NCBI GenBank assembly: GCA_035548375.1
Contig: DASZTG010000048.1
Span: 1 to 64,000 of the forward strand
Length of the DNA stretch: 64,000 nucleotides
Source: JACQAP01 sp035548375
GTDB lineage: Bacteria; Pseudomonadota; Gammaproteobacteria; Burkholderiales; JACQAP01
Direction of reading: 5' to 3'
Position numbers and translations under genes: made by a program. Below the pieces are notes generated by a model, which made no database searches, had not been told where the DNA came from, and saw only the letters and a program-made list of their open reading frames with translations. This document shows, piece by piece, positions 27,724 to 37,282 of the stretch (its first letter is position 1; every line of letters starts with the position of its first letter).

Positions 27724-29430
27724 ATGTCCGAGCAGCGTAAAAAGCTACGTCTGGGCGAGCTGCTGGTCCAGCAGGGGCTGATCACGCACGACCAGCTCCG
27801 GATTGCGCTGACCGAGCAGAAGAGCCAGAACATGCCCATCGGGCGGCTTCTGGTCCGGCTCGGATTCGTCACCGAAGCCGTCATCCGCGACATCATGGCG
27901 CGGACCATCGGCCAGGAGAGTATCGATCTTTCCCAGGTGCTGGTGGATGCCGAGGCGCTCAAGCTCGTGCCCCAGGAATTCGCGCGGCGGCACCGACTAC
28001 TGCCAATCGCCTACGACGCCGACCAGAACCTGTTGATCGTCGCCATCACCGAAGTCTTCAACGTGGTTGCCCTCGACCAGTTGCGCGCAACGCTCGGGCA
28101 CAACATCCAGATGAAGACCGTGCTGGCCGGGCAGGCTCAGCTGGACGAATTCATCGACCAGTTCTACGGCCACGAACTCTCGGTGGACGGGATCCTGCGG
28201 GAAATCGAAACCGGGGAAATCGACTACCAGAGCCTGCAGCAAGGCGGGCTCGACGAATACACGCAGCCTATCGTGCGCCTGGTCGGTGCCTTGCTGGTGG
28301 ACGCCGTCAAGCGCGGCGCATCCGACGTCCACTTCGAGCCGGAATTCGCCTTCCTGCGCATCCGCTATCGCATCGACGGCGTGCTCGAGCAGGTGCGCAG
28401 CCTGCACAAGAACTACTGGCCGGGCATTGCGGTGCGCATCAAGGTCATTAGTGGCATGAACATCGCGGAAACTCGGGCCCCGCAGGACGGGCGTCTTTCG
28501 CTGAACCTGAACGGCCGCCCGGTGGACTTTCGCGTCTCCTCGCAGCCAACCATCTGGGGCGAGAACATCGTGCTGCGCGTCCTCGACCGCGAAAAATCCA
28601 TCATCAGCCTAGAGCAGATGAAGCTGCCCAAGCCGGTCATGTCGCGGTTGAACCTCATGCTCGCGCGGCCGGAGGGCATCCTGATCCTCACCGGCCCGAC
28701 AGGCAGCGGCAAGACGACGACGCTGTATTCGCTGCTGGCAAAGCTGAATGTCGAATCGGTCAACATCATGACCTTGGAGGATCCGGTCGAATATCCGGTG
28801 GCGATGATGCGCCAGACCTCGGTTTCCGAAATGGCCAAGGTGGATTTCGCCAACGGCATTCGATCCATCATGCGCCAGGACCCGGACATCATCCTGGTGG
28901 GCGAAGTCCGCGACAAGGAAACGGCGGAGATGGCGTTCCGTGCCGCGATGACCGGGCACCAGGTGTTCACGACGCTGCATACCAATTCGGCCCTTGGCGC
29001 CTTTCCGCGCCTGCTGGACATCGGCATCGCGCCTGACATCATGGCCGGCAACATCATCGGCATCATTGCGCAACGCCTGGTGCGCGTGTTGTGCACCTAT
29101 TGCAAGGAGGCCTACACCCCGTCGATCGAGGAACGGCAACTCCTGAGCGGAGAATCGGGCGGGGATTTCAAGGTCTATCGTCCAGTTGGCTGCAATCGCT
29201 GCAACCATCGTGGTTATCGCGGCCGCACGACTGTCATGGAGATCCTGCACATGGATGCGGATCTCGATGAACTCATCGCACGCCGGGCCAGCCCGAAGGA
29301 AATACGCGATACCGCGTTCGCCAAGAATTTCCGTTCTCTTGCCGAGGAAGGCGTTGCGCGCGTCGTGGAGGGAACGACGAGCCTTGCCGAAGTGGCCCGC
29401 GCCATCGATTTGACGGGCCGCGCCAGGTAA
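27724..29430 (+). CDS. mshE: Pilus assembly ATPase, GspE/PilB family (MshE)
   Basis: 568 residues. N-terminal MshEN/GspE-N module (LGELLVQQGLITHDQLRIAL). Walker A GPTGSGKT at 324-331, Walker B IILVGEVRDKETAEMAFRAA, the HTNSALGAF His box, and a four-cysteine zinc motif (CTYCKEAY ... GCNRCNHRGYRG). It powers pilin polymerisation at the inner membrane. MshE-type ATPases can bind cyclic-di-GMP through the N-terminal module. I did not check each ligand residue. No PilT-type retraction ATPase is in the window. Confidence 0.9.
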   Translation: MSEQRKKLRLGELLVQQGLITHDQLRIALTEQKSQNMPIGRLLVRLGFVTEAVIRDIMARTIGQESIDLSQVLVDAEALKLVPQEFARRHRLLPIAYDADQNLLIVAITEVFNVVALDQLRATLGHNIQMKTVLAGQAQLDEFIDQFYGHELSVDGILREIETGEIDYQSLQQGGLDEYTQPIVRLVGALLVDAVKRGASDVHFEPEFAFLRIRYRIDGVLEQVRSLHKNYWPGIAVRIKVISGMNIAETRAPQDGRLSLNLNGRPVDFRVSSQPTIWGENIVLRVLDREKSIISLEQMKLPKPVMSRLNLMLARPEGILILTGPTGSGKTTTLYSLLAKLNVESVNIMTLEDPVEYPVAMMRQTSVSEMAKVDFANGIRSIMRQDPDIILVGEVRDKETAEMAFRAAMTGHQVFTTLHTNSALGAFPRLLDIGIAPDIMAGNIIGIIAQRLVRVLCTYCKEAYTPSIEERQLLSGESGGDFKVYRPVGCNRCNHRGYRGRTTVMEILHMDADLDELIARRASPKEIRDTAFAKNFRSLAEEGVARVVEGTTSLAEVARAIDLTGRAR

Positions 29431-29448
29431 ACCCGGCGCGGACAGCCG

Positions 29449-30654
29449 ATGGCAGCCTATCAATACAAGGCAATCGACCGAACCGGGCGCCCGGCACGAG
29501 GCAAGCTCGATGCCGCCAATGAGGTGGACCTGGAGCTGCGCCTCAAGAAAATGGGGTTGGACCTGATCACCGCGCGCGCGGTGCGCAGCCAGGGCGCGTC
29601 GATAGCCGGTGGCAGCATCACGCGCCAGGACCTGATCACGTTCTGCTTCGACCTGGAGCAGGTCACGCGCGCCGGCATCCCGCTGCTCGAGGGCATGCGC
29701 GATCTGCGCGAAGGCATGGAAAACCCCCGCTTCCGCGAAATCCTGACTTCGGTGCTGGAAGACATCGAAGGCGGCAAGACACTGTCGCAGTCGCTCTCCG
29801 CTTTCCCGCGGGTCTTCAACACGGTGTTCGTCAGCCTGATTCGCGCCGGTGAACTGTCGGGCACGCTGACGGAGGTATTCGAGAATCTCGCGGCGACGCT
29901 GAAATGGCAGGACGAGCTCGTCTCGCAAACGCGGCGGCTGCTGGTCTATCCGAGCCTCGTGTTCGTCGTGGTGACGGCCGTCATGATGTTCCTGCTGCTT
30001 TATCTCGTGCCGCAGATCACGCAGTTGCTGAAAACCATGGGCATGCAGTTGCCGATCCAGACCCGCGTGCTGATCTGGTTGTCCAATTTCGCCTCGCAGT
30101 GGTGGCCGCTGCTCATACTCCTGCCGGCGGTCACGGTTGCCACCATCGTTTTCATGGTCCGCACGCGTCCGCGCTCGCGCTACCTGTTCGACTACGCGAT
30201 CCTTCACCTGCCGGTCACCGGGGAAATCCTGCAGAAGATCATTCTCGCGCGCTTCGCGAATTTCTTCGCCTTGATGTATCGATCGGGAATCACGGTGCTG
30301 GAAGCAGTCAAGACGAGCGAGGACATCGTCGCGAACCGCGTGATCTCGGACGGTTTGCAGCGGGCGGGACAGCAGATCAACGCCGGCGAGAGCCTTTCGG
30401 AAGCGTTTCAGAATCTCGGCATGTTTCCGCCGCTGGTGATCCGCATGCTGCGCGTCGGCGAGACGACAGGCGCACTGGATACCGCCCTCATGAACGTCAC
30501 GTATTTCTACAATCGGGACGTCAAGGATTCCGTCGACAAGGCGCTCAAACTGCTCGAGCCCGCGCTGACGCTGCTGCTGGGGGGAATGCTCGCCCTGATC
30601 CTGTTTTCGGTCTTGACCCCGGTGTACGATGTCATCGGGAAGCTGAAGCTCTGA
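29449..30654 (+). CDS. mshG: Pilus assembly platform protein, GspF/PilC family (MshG)
   Basis: 401 residues, the family length, with two GspF domains and three predicted membrane helices. Begins AYQYKAIDRTGRPARGKLDA. It carries GIPLLEGMRDLREGMENPRF in the first half and SGITVLEAVKTSEDIVANR and MLRVGETTGALDTAL in the second. It forms the inner-membrane platform rotated by the MshE ATPase. Lies 18 bp after mshE. Confidence 0.9.
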   Translation: MAAYQYKAIDRTGRPARGKLDAANEVDLELRLKKMGLDLITARAVRSQGASIAGGSITRQDLITFCFDLEQVTRAGIPLLEGMRDLREGMENPRFREILTSVLEDIEGGKTLSQSLSAFPRVFNTVFVSLIRAGELSGTLTEVFENLAATLKWQDELVSQTRRLLVYPSLVFVVVTAVMMFLLLYLVPQITQLLKTMGMQLPIQTRVLIWLSNFASQWWPLLILLPAVTVATIVFMVRTRPRSRYLFDYAILHLPVTGEILQKIILARFANFFALMYRSGITVLEAVKTSEDIVANRVISDGLQRAGQQINAGESLSEAFQNLGMFPPLVIRMLRVGETTGALDTALMNVTYFYNRDVKDSVDKALKLLEPALTLLLGGMLALILFSVLTPVYDVIGKLKL

Positions 30655-30658
30655 CGCG

Positions 30659-32194
30659 ATGGCATCCAAACTCCTGATTTGCGTTTCGAACGACCAGGCC
30701 ACCGCCGCAATATGGCGGCGTCGGCACCTGGTCAATTGCACGCGCTTCCAGAACGACGAGAGAGGCTGGTCCGAGTTTGCCGCCTACCTGCGCGCGGTCC
30801 ACGGCGCGCCCGTGCACATCATCGTGGATACGGTCGAAGAGGACTTCCGCTTCGAGACCATGCCGCACATCCGGGGCAAAGACCGGATCGAGATGGTCGG
30901 ACGCAAGCTCAAGCAGTTGTATCGCACCACTCCGTACTATTCGCACGCGCTGCAGGAACGGGAGGGCGACAAGCGACGCGACGATCGATACCTTTTCGCC
31001 GCCCTGACGAATCCCGAGGTGATGGTGCCGTGGCTGCGCGCCATCGAGGCGGCTGGCCTGCCGGTATCGGGGATCTATCCGCTTGCGCTGGTCGGCTTGA
31101 CCGTCATCGAACGGCTCAAGCTGAAGAACCCCAACCTGCTGATCATCAGCAAGAACGCGGCGGGCCTGCGCCAGACCTTCTTCAAGAACCTGAAATTCCG
31201 CATCAGCCGTTTGACGCCATTGCGCACGAGCGCGGACGTCGCCGACCAGCACTACGCGGACGAGATCAGCAACACGCGCATGTACCTCGATGCGCTGACC
31301 GTCACGCACGTCGACGACGTGCTCGAAGTGATCGTGCTCGACCAGGATGGCTCGCTCGGCGGCTTGCCCGGCGCGATCATGGGCGACCGGCCGAACATGC
31401 AGTGCGAGTACCTCGACATCCAGGCCATTCACAGTCGCTTCGGCATTCCCCTGGCCGAACTCGAAGCATCGAGCGACGCATTGCATTTGCACCTGCTGGG
31501 CGAACAGGCACCGACGCTCAACCTCGCGCCAGCCTATCTCACACGGACCTACCAGCGTTTCGCGGCTGGCCGATGGGTCTACGCCGGTTCCGCGGCGATC
31601 GTCGCGGGTGCCCTGGTGTGGAGCGGCATCAACGTTTACCAGGCGATGGGCATCGATGCGGATACGCTGCAAAAACACCGGCAAACGCAGGATTACCAGT
31701 CAAAATACCAGCAGGTCACGGCGCAGTTCCCGGATGCGCCCACCACCGCCGAAAATCTTCAACACACCGTCGAAGCCGCGGAACAGATACGCACGCAATT
31801 GCGCTCGCCGGACGCCATGTTCACGACCATCAGCCGCGCCCTCGATGTTTCTCCCGACATCCAGGTACAAAGGGTTGAATGGCACTATGGCGATATTCCC
31901 GCGGCGAAGCCTGGCACGGCGCCCGCCGCAACCGCCGCCGCTGGCAAGCTGATACAGGTCGGCATCGTGCAAGGCGAGATCTTGCGCTTTTCCGGGGACT
32001 ACCGGGCGGCCATCGACGCGATCCAGAATTTCCTGCAAGTCATCGCGCAGAATTCCGCGGTCGAGGAAGTGAAGGTATTGAAGTTGCCGCTGGACGTGCG
32101 CTCCAACACGGGCCTGAGTGGCAGCACGGCGGGCATCCCGGGCAAGGAAACGGCGCAATTCGAAGTCGAGGTCGTTTTCAGGAGCGGGGCCTGA
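30659..32194 (+). CDS. MshI/GspL-like pilus inner-membrane protein
   Basis: 511 residues. No clear single-family motif, but the architecture is clear: a large cytoplasmic part (1 to about 300) with a PilM/GspL-like look, a single membrane segment near 304-331, then a coiled, PilN-like periplasmic region ending in a small alpha/beta domain (about 395-511, GEILRFSGDYRAAIDAIQNFL). In MSHA operons this is the position and layout of MshI. It would link the MshE ATPase to the PilO-like neighbour. Assigned by layout and context. Confidence 0.65.
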   Translation: MASKLLICVSNDQATAAIWRRRHLVNCTRFQNDERGWSEFAAYLRAVHGAPVHIIVDTVEEDFRFETMPHIRGKDRIEMVGRKLKQLYRTTPYYSHALQEREGDKRRDDRYLFAALTNPEVMVPWLRAIEAAGLPVSGIYPLALVGLTVIERLKLKNPNLLIISKNAAGLRQTFFKNLKFRISRLTPLRTSADVADQHYADEISNTRMYLDALTVTHVDDVLEVIVLDQDGSLGGLPGAIMGDRPNMQCEYLDIQAIHSRFGIPLAELEASSDALHLHLLGEQAPTLNLAPAYLTRTYQRFAAGRWVYAGSAAIVAGALVWSGINVYQAMGIDADTLQKHRQTQDYQSKYQQVTAQFPDAPTTAENLQHTVEAAEQIRTQLRSPDAMFTTISRALDVSPDIQVQRVEWHYGDIPAAKPGTAPAATAAAGKLIQVGIVQGEILRFSGDYRAAIDAIQNFLQVIAQNSAVEEVKVLKLPLDVRSNTGLSGSTAGIPGKETAQFEVEVVFRSGA

Positions 32195-32195
32195 C

Positions 32196-32807
32196 ATGCA
32201 GCTGACAGCCAAGGACTTCCGGGCCATAAGAATGCCGGCGATCGCTTTGGTGATTGCGATCGCCGCGGCCGTCGCAATGGTGGAATATTCATCGAATCAG
32301 CGCTTGCGCTCGGAAAAGCAATATCAGGATGAGCTCAAGGCATTGCGCGAGGCGCAAACCAAATACCAGCGGTCCGGCGAAGAGCGCGAGACGGTAACGC
32401 ACTATCTGCAGGCTTACCGGCAACTGGAAAAGATCGGCTTCATCGGCAACGAACAACGCCTGAACTGGCTCGAAAGCCTGCGCACGGCCAACGCGCAGGC
32501 GGGACTTTTCGGCGTCGACTATCAGCTCAGTGCCCAGGAATCCTATCCCTACGTGGCACCCGAAAATCCGCTGGGTGGTCGAATCAAGCAATCCAGGATG
32601 CGCCTTTCTTTCGGCGTGCTGCACGAAGGCGAGCTGTCGCGCCTGTTCCAGGCACTCGCCGCGCAGCAGCCCGGCCTTTATGCGATCAATAGCTGCTCGC
32701 TAGATCGCGCAGGCAGGCAGGGTCCGCCGGTGCCGCGAAAGGCAAACCTCACGGCCGACTGCGAGTTGTCATGGCTGACGATCGATCCGAAGGGCGACAA
32801 ATCATGA
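32196..32807 (+). CDS. PilO/MshJ-like bitopic protein
   Basis: 203 residues from the ATG at 32196, one base after the upstream stop. A short cytoplasmic start, one membrane helix (MPAIALVIAIAAAVAMVEY), a coiled coil (QDELKALREAQTKYQRSGEE) and a compact C-terminal domain with two cysteines. This layout and its place between MshI-like and MshK-like genes fit PilO/MshJ. Function inferred from layout only. The stop overlaps the next start. Confidence 0.65.
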   Translation: MQLTAKDFRAIRMPAIALVIAIAAAVAMVEYSSNQRLRSEKQYQDELKALREAQTKYQRSGEERETVTHYLQAYRQLEKIGFIGNEQRLNWLESLRTANAQAGLFGVDYQLSAQESYPYVAPENPLGGRIKQSRMRLSFGVLHEGELSRLFQALAAQQPGLYAINSCSLDRAGRQGPPVPRKANLTADCELSWLTIDPKGDKS

Positions 32808-33328
32808 AAACCGGCTTCGCCATCGCCAGCGCAGCGTTAGTTTTTCTTTCGCCAGCGAGTGGCGCTGCCGATGCACTGGGCCGGCTCTTCTTCACGCCGT
32901 CGCAACGCGATGTTCTCGACAAGGGCAAATTCGTCAGCGCTCCCGTACCCGAGAAGCCGGTTCCGCGAACCATGCAATTGTCCGGCGTCGTCACGCGCAG
33001 CGATTCGGACCGAACCGTCTGGGTGAATGGAACGCCGTATCACAACGCTTCCCCGGATGGGGTTCAGATCAAGACCGACCCGTCGAAGCCGGCCACCGCT
33101 TCGATCAGCGTGCCGGGAAAAGCCGCGAACAAGATCAAGGTCGGACAGCAACTCGAACTCAATTCCGGACAGGTGCGCGAGGGCATTGCGCGCGAATCGT
33201 CGTCGAACGCCGCCGAAACCGCGCCCGCAAGCAGCGGTGTACCCACGACAGGTACGACGACGATGCCTGCGGCACGGTCCAAGGGAACGGACGGCGAACC
33301 TGGCAAGGACTCGCCACCTGCGCGGTAA
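32804..33328 (+). CDS. PilP/MshK-like periplasmic protein
   Basis: 174 residues from the ATG at 32804, overlapping the upstream stop. Signal peptide MKTGFAIASAALVFLSPASG. A short beta segment (MQLSGVVTRSDSDRTVWVNG, then IKVGQQLELNSGQVRE) resembles GspB/PilP/MshK domains that contact the secretin. The last about 50 residues are Ser/Thr/Ala-rich. Family match is weak; context is the main support. Confidence 0.6.
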   Translation: MKTGFAIASAALVFLSPASGAADALGRLFFTPSQRDVLDKGKFVSAPVPEKPVPRTMQLSGVVTRSDSDRTVWVNGTPYHNASPDGVQIKTDPSKPATASISVPGKAANKIKVGQQLELNSGQVREGIARESSSNAAETAPASSGVPTTGTTTMPAARSKGTDGEPGKDSPPAR

Positions 33329-33368
33329 GTCCGTCCGGCGTGCCGTTCATTCGTCACCCAGTCCGGTC

Positions 33369-34715
33369 ATGAAGCCAACGAGGAAGTCGTTTTCAGCGCG
33401 GGTGGCGTCGGCACAGCACGGACAGGTCATCATTCTGATGATTCTCCTCGTTGCGCTCGGCTCCGGGTTCCTCGTATACAGCATTGCCTCATTCCGTTCG
33501 ATCGACTACGAAAAGAATGCGAAAACCGACGCTGCCATGAGACAAGCCAAGCAGGCCCTGATGGGCTGGTCGGCGGCACGCACTCCCAACTCCACAAACA
33601 CGACTTATCGGCCCGGCGAGCTTCCCTGCCCGGATACCAACAATGACGGTGTAGCGGAGTTCAGCTGCGTGGCCGGCGCAATAGGGCGGGTTCCCTGGAA
33701 AACGCTGGAAATTCCCGAGCCCAAGGACGGCTACGACGAAACCTTGTGGTACGCGATATCCGGGCCGTTCCGATACAAGCCGCAAGCCAGCGCGCCGATC
33801 ACGAGCGACACACTTGGAACGCTGACCGTGTACCAGGGCAGCAGCGCGACGACCGTGACGAGCCAGGCGATCGCAGTCCTCTTTGCCCCCGGCCCCGCCG
33901 TCGGCACGCAGGCACGGGGCACGGCCAGCGCGCTGTGCTCGACCACGGGCACAACCATCGCGCAGCAGTATTGCGCGGCCAATTACCTTGAGTCCACAGG
34001 TGGCGGGAATAATGCGCAGACGAATGGACCTTTCATCCAGGCCGCGTCATCCGCGACGTTCAACGATCGAGTCCTGCCGATAACCAATGCCGATTTGATG
34101 CCGCTCGTCGAGCAACGGGTCGCCGTCGAAATGATGTCCTATCTGAGCCAATATCGGGCTGCCGCACCGACTCATGTCTACCCCTGGGCGGACCTGGGCG
34201 ACGGCAATAGCAACGGCAACCCTGGAACCGACGCGTATACCCGGGGACGTTTTCCCTGCGGCACGGCATCCCCAACTGATTGGGGGAGCGGCGGGACCCC
34301 GACGCTTCCGGACTGGCTGACAAATGGGTGCGATTCCACGTCCGGCTGGGCGGGGATAATTTACTATGCCGTCGCTACGAACCTGCTAGAAAATGGGGGT
34401 AACGGTTGCACGACGCCCGGTTGCGCGGATCACAGCAGACTCAATTTCACCAATTCCGGCTTCGCCTATCTATGTACGTATGCGGCCTCTCCATTCGCAT
34501 GCCGATTGAGCAGCTTCTCTTCGGGCCTCACAAATGCCGTCATCCTGATCACACCCGGAGGGTGGGACGGCAGTTCGCACGTCTGGTCCAATTCGGCATG
34601 GACCACGATTACGGGCTACTTCGAAGATGCGCAGAATGGCGACAACAACAACGACACCTTTACCCTTCCAACTTCGACAGCGACGAATCGTGACCGCATG
34701 TTCATCATGCAATGA
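33369..34715 (+). CDS. Large minor-pilin-like protein, 448 aa, non-canonical N-terminus
   Basis: Unrecognised by name. Short basic start then a hydrophobic helix beginning HGQVIILMILLVALGSG, which looks like the PilX/GspK type of minor pilin: the residue after the Gly is Gln and there is no Glu at +5. Downstream the stretch RQAKQALMGWSA ... GELPCPD resembles the AL-G ... PCP motif of the next gene. Many Gly/Asn/Thr-rich loops and several cysteines. Likely a tip or initiator minor pilin. The ATG at 33369 gives a 17-residue leader. A longer in-frame ORF from 33027 overlaps the upstream gene and is rejected. Confidence 0.6.
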   Translation: MKPTRKSFSARVASAQHGQVIILMILLVALGSGFLVYSIASFRSIDYEKNAKTDAAMRQAKQALMGWSAARTPNSTNTTYRPGELPCPDTNNDGVAEFSCVAGAIGRVPWKTLEIPEPKDGYDETLWYAISGPFRYKPQASAPITSDTLGTLTVYQGSSATTVTSQAIAVLFAPGPAVGTQARGTASALCSTTGTTIAQQYCAANYLESTGGGNNAQTNGPFIQAASSATFNDRVLPITNADLMPLVEQRVAVEMMSYLSQYRAAAPTHVYPWADLGDGNSNGNPGTDAYTRGRFPCGTASPTDWGSGGTPTLPDWLTNGCDSTSGWAGIIYYAVATNLLENGGNGCTTPGCADHSRLNFTNSGFAYLCTYAASPFACRLSSFSSGLTNAVILITPGGWDGSSHVWSNSAWTTITGYFEDAQNGDNNNDTFTLPTSTATNRDRMFIMQ

Positions 34716-35508
34716 TCCCCGCGCAAAAGCGCGCGGGTTCAGCCTGGTCGAGCTTGCAATCGCCGTGTTCATCATGGCGTTGCTGCTCGGCGGCCTGCTC
34801 GTCCCACTTGGAAGCCAGGTCGAAAGCCGCAAGATAGATGAAACACAGCGCATCCTCGACCAGGCTCGAGAGGCATTGCTGGGATACGTCGCTGCTAACG
34901 GTTATTTCCCTTGCCCGGCCAGTGCGAGCAGCAATGGACAGGAACCGGCGACAACCGATCACACGGCCGGAACCTGTCCCGCTTCTGTGCTGGGTACGGG
35001 TGCCTATGTTGGATTTCTGCCGGCCGTCACGTTGGGATTTACGCCTGTCGACACTAGCGGCTACGCGCTGGATGCCTGGGGATTTCAGCAAAATCGAATC
35101 CGCTATGCCGTGGCGAACGCAAACGTGACGGCTACCTCAAGCTGCCCCGTCGCCTTGACCACGCCCTTCACCCGCATCAACGGCATGCGCAGGGTGACAA
35201 TGGGCTGCATACAAACGCTGACCACGTTGCTCTACGTCTGCAGCACCGGGACCGGCGTATCGAGCACGGGCTGCGCAAGCACCACTACGGAATTGAGCGA
35301 TAACTCGATCGCCGTAATCTGGTCGCTCGGCGCGAACGCGCCGACGGGCGGCAGCAGCCCGCATGAAGACAAGAATATCGACAATGACCGGGTGTTCGTG
35401 CTCGCGCCCTACTCAAAGGCCTCTGGGTCCGTGTTCGACGACCAGATAACATGGATCGGGCCGCCCATGCTGTTCAGCCGGCTGGTCGGCGCAGGCATGC
35501 TGCCGTGA
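34690..35508 (+). CDS. Type IV minor pilin with canonical prepilin leader
   Basis: Type III prepilin signal: KARG followed by FSLVELAIAVFIMALLLGG, with Glu at +5. The cleaved helix continues into ILDQAREALLGYVAANGYFPCPA, a motif seen in cysteine-rich minor pilins. The start is uncertain. A GTG at 34690 gives a 16-residue leader and a 26-bp overlap with the previous gene. In-frame ATGs at 34636 and 34627 give longer leaders. About 272 residues from the GTG. Last gene of the assembly run, convergent with the kinase gene. Confidence 0.7.
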   Translation: MTACSSCNDPRAKARGFSLVELAIAVFIMALLLGGLLVPLGSQVESRKIDETQRILDQAREALLGYVAANGYFPCPASASSNGQEPATTDHTAGTCPASVLGTGAYVGFLPAVTLGFTPVDTSGYALDAWGFQQNRIRYAVANANVTATSSCPVALTTPFTRINGMRRVTMGCIQTLTTLLYVCSTGTGVSSTGCASTTTELSDNSIAVIWSLGANAPTGGSSPHEDKNIDNDRVFVLAPYSKASGSVFDDQITWIGPPMLFSRLVGAGMLP

Positions 35509-35569
35509 AGTAGCCGCACCGAGCGGGTTCGCGGATGCAGTGCTTGCAATCGGCTCCGGAATCCGGCAC

Positions 35570-37282
35570 TCAGGCCTTCAATCGCGACAGGCTGAAGCAG
35601 ACCCTTCCAGTGTCGTTGCCGGACAAAGCGAGTTCGTAGCCTTGTTCGCGGGCAAAGCGGGCAACCTGATAGATTCCGACCCCCAGGCCGCTATTCGATT
35701 GCACCGGCGAATGGAATAGCTGGGCGGCAAGCGTATCCGGGATTGCATTACCGTCGTCGCATACCGATAGCACGAAACCGTCGCTCCATTGCAGCCTGAC
35801 CAGGATGCGCAGATTGCTTTCGAGCTTCCTTTTCTCCATCGCGTTCTGCAGCAGGTTCTCGGCGACCGAGGCGAAGAGGTCCGCGGGCAGAACGGCCTCA
35901 TCGGGTAGCGCGCCGCCCTCGAATTCGATCCGCTCGTGGGCATAACGCTGGCGCAGGTCCCGCCACCAGTCCTTGCCGCTCGTCTTGTCGTGACCGACGG
36001 GCGGCTTGGTATTGAGCTTGTCCAGCGTGATCTGCAGGCGCTGCGTGATCTGCGGCAACTGCCTCTGCATCAGGAGCCGCAGCGCTTCCGAATCGCTTTC
36101 GTCGCTGGTTTCGGCTGCAGCGCAAAGAGACCTGAGAGTCTGCAACAGGTTTTTCACGTCATGCGTCAGTCGCGAGCCGGTCTCGTAAATCGCCTGGACG
36201 TAGGCATTGCGACGTTGCTCCTGCTCGCGCATTTTCGCTTCGTAATAGTCGCCGAGCAGTCGTGCAAGCAGCCGGATGTGCAGGATGAGCGCCGGGCTCG
36301 GCGACCACCGCGTATAGAGTTTCAACGTCAGGCCGCCGAACGTGAACTCGGTGGAAAATTTCGTGATTTCCCCGGCGCTTCCGGTAGAGCTTTTCGATTG
36401 CCAGCCTATGCCGGAAAGCCATGGCAAGCCGGCCATTTCGTGGGCGGCGACGATGACGAACTTGTCGGGATCGCGTTCCCTGTCAGCCAGGCCCGCCAGG
36501 CTGTGCATCCAGCGCTCGAAGGGCACGCCTATGCTCAAGAAGTAACGCGTGACCAATTGTCCGATGCCCGCGAATCCCGCACGGGGATCCCACAGCAGCG
36601 ACAGCGCCACGAGCAGGCCGGCAGCAACGATCAAGGCCTGCGCCAGCGAGATCACATAGTTGCCGTGGCTGACCTGCTTGATGGCGAAGGCGCCGAGCAC
36701 GAGCACGACGACCATCAGGAACAAGAGCAGGCTATAGAAAAGGTCGACCGAATAGGCCGACGAGGATTGCGATTTTTCCGTGCGCACGAAAAATATGGCG
36801 ATGGCGGGGATCACCAGCCCATAGCGCACGAGGGCCCGAAACGGCTCGGAAAAGACTTCATCCGCGAACAGGTGGGGCACGACCCAGGTCAGCAGCACCG
36901 AGAGCAGATAGACCGCCGCCAGCAGCGAGACCAGGCGCTGGCGAATATTCTTGATGCCGGGAACATTGCCGCCGATCAGGGAAAACAGCACGGATATCCA
37001 GAGCGCCATCAACCAGTAGCTCGCTACGGCAATCAGCAACACGGCGGCGCCAACGATCAATGCGACCTGGCCGGGAATCAGCTTCTGGCCGCCGCGCCAC
37101 AGGGGCTGCCAAAGCAGGAAAAACCCGAAGTGCGAAAGCATCAAGGCGCGTGCAAGGGGGTCTGCCAACTCCAGCATCAACGCGCAATGCAACGCCAGCA
37201 GGGCCAGCGACAGCCAGTGCTGCTGCCGGATGGCGGCAAGCCCGCGCTGGATGGAAGAAGGGGCGACGGCGTCGGTATTCAT
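35570..37282 (-). CDS. Membrane sensor histidine kinase, PrsK-like
   Basis: 570 residues. The N-terminal half has about eight membrane helices. A non-membrane region follows, then the H box SRLTHDVKNLLQTLRS with His374, N box VAENLLQNAME, G1 CDDGNAIPD and G2 SGLGVGIYQVARFA. The HDVKNLLQ form resembles PrsK kinases of PEP-CTERM regulation. It faces the pilus operon and diverges from the pilin genes. No receiver gene is adjacent. The closest candidate partner is the NtrC-type regulator at 21579, inferred from locus sharing. Confidence 0.8.
   Translation of the reverse strand: MNTDAVAPSSIQRGLAAIRQQHWLSLALLALHCALMLELADPLARALMLSHFGFFLLWQPLWRGGQKLIPGQVALIVGAAVLLIAVASYWLMALWISVLFSLIGGNVPGIKNIRQRLVSLLAAVYLLSVLLTWVVPHLFADEVFSEPFRALVRYGLVIPAIAIFFVRTEKSQSSSAYSVDLFYSLLLFLMVVVLVLGAFAIKQVSHGNYVISLAQALIVAAGLLVALSLLWDPRAGFAGIGQLVTRYFLSIGVPFERWMHSLAGLADRERDPDKFVIVAAHEMAGLPWLSGIGWQSKSSTGSAGEITKFSTEFTFGGLTLKLYTRWSPSPALILHIRLLARLLGDYYEAKMREQEQRRNAYVQAIYETGSRLTHDVKNLLQTLRSLCAAAETSDESDSEALRLLMQRQLPQITQRLQITLDKLNTKPPVGHDKTSGKDWWRDLRQRYAHERIEFEGGALPDEAVLPADLFASVAENLLQNAMEKRKLESNLRILVRLQWSDGFVLSVCDDGNAIPDTLAAQLFHSPVQSNSGLGVGIYQVARFAREQGYELALSGNDTGRVCFSLSRLKA

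Noticed and set aside
28609..30741. 710-residue open frame antisense to mshE and mshG
   Set aside because: His/Arg/Asp-rich translation with no family motif; overlaps two well-supported genes.
33027..34715. 562-residue form of the minor pilin gene starting at 33027
   Set aside because: The first 114 residues are out of frame with the MshK-like gene and low-complexity; the ATG at 33369 gives a prepilin-like N-terminus.
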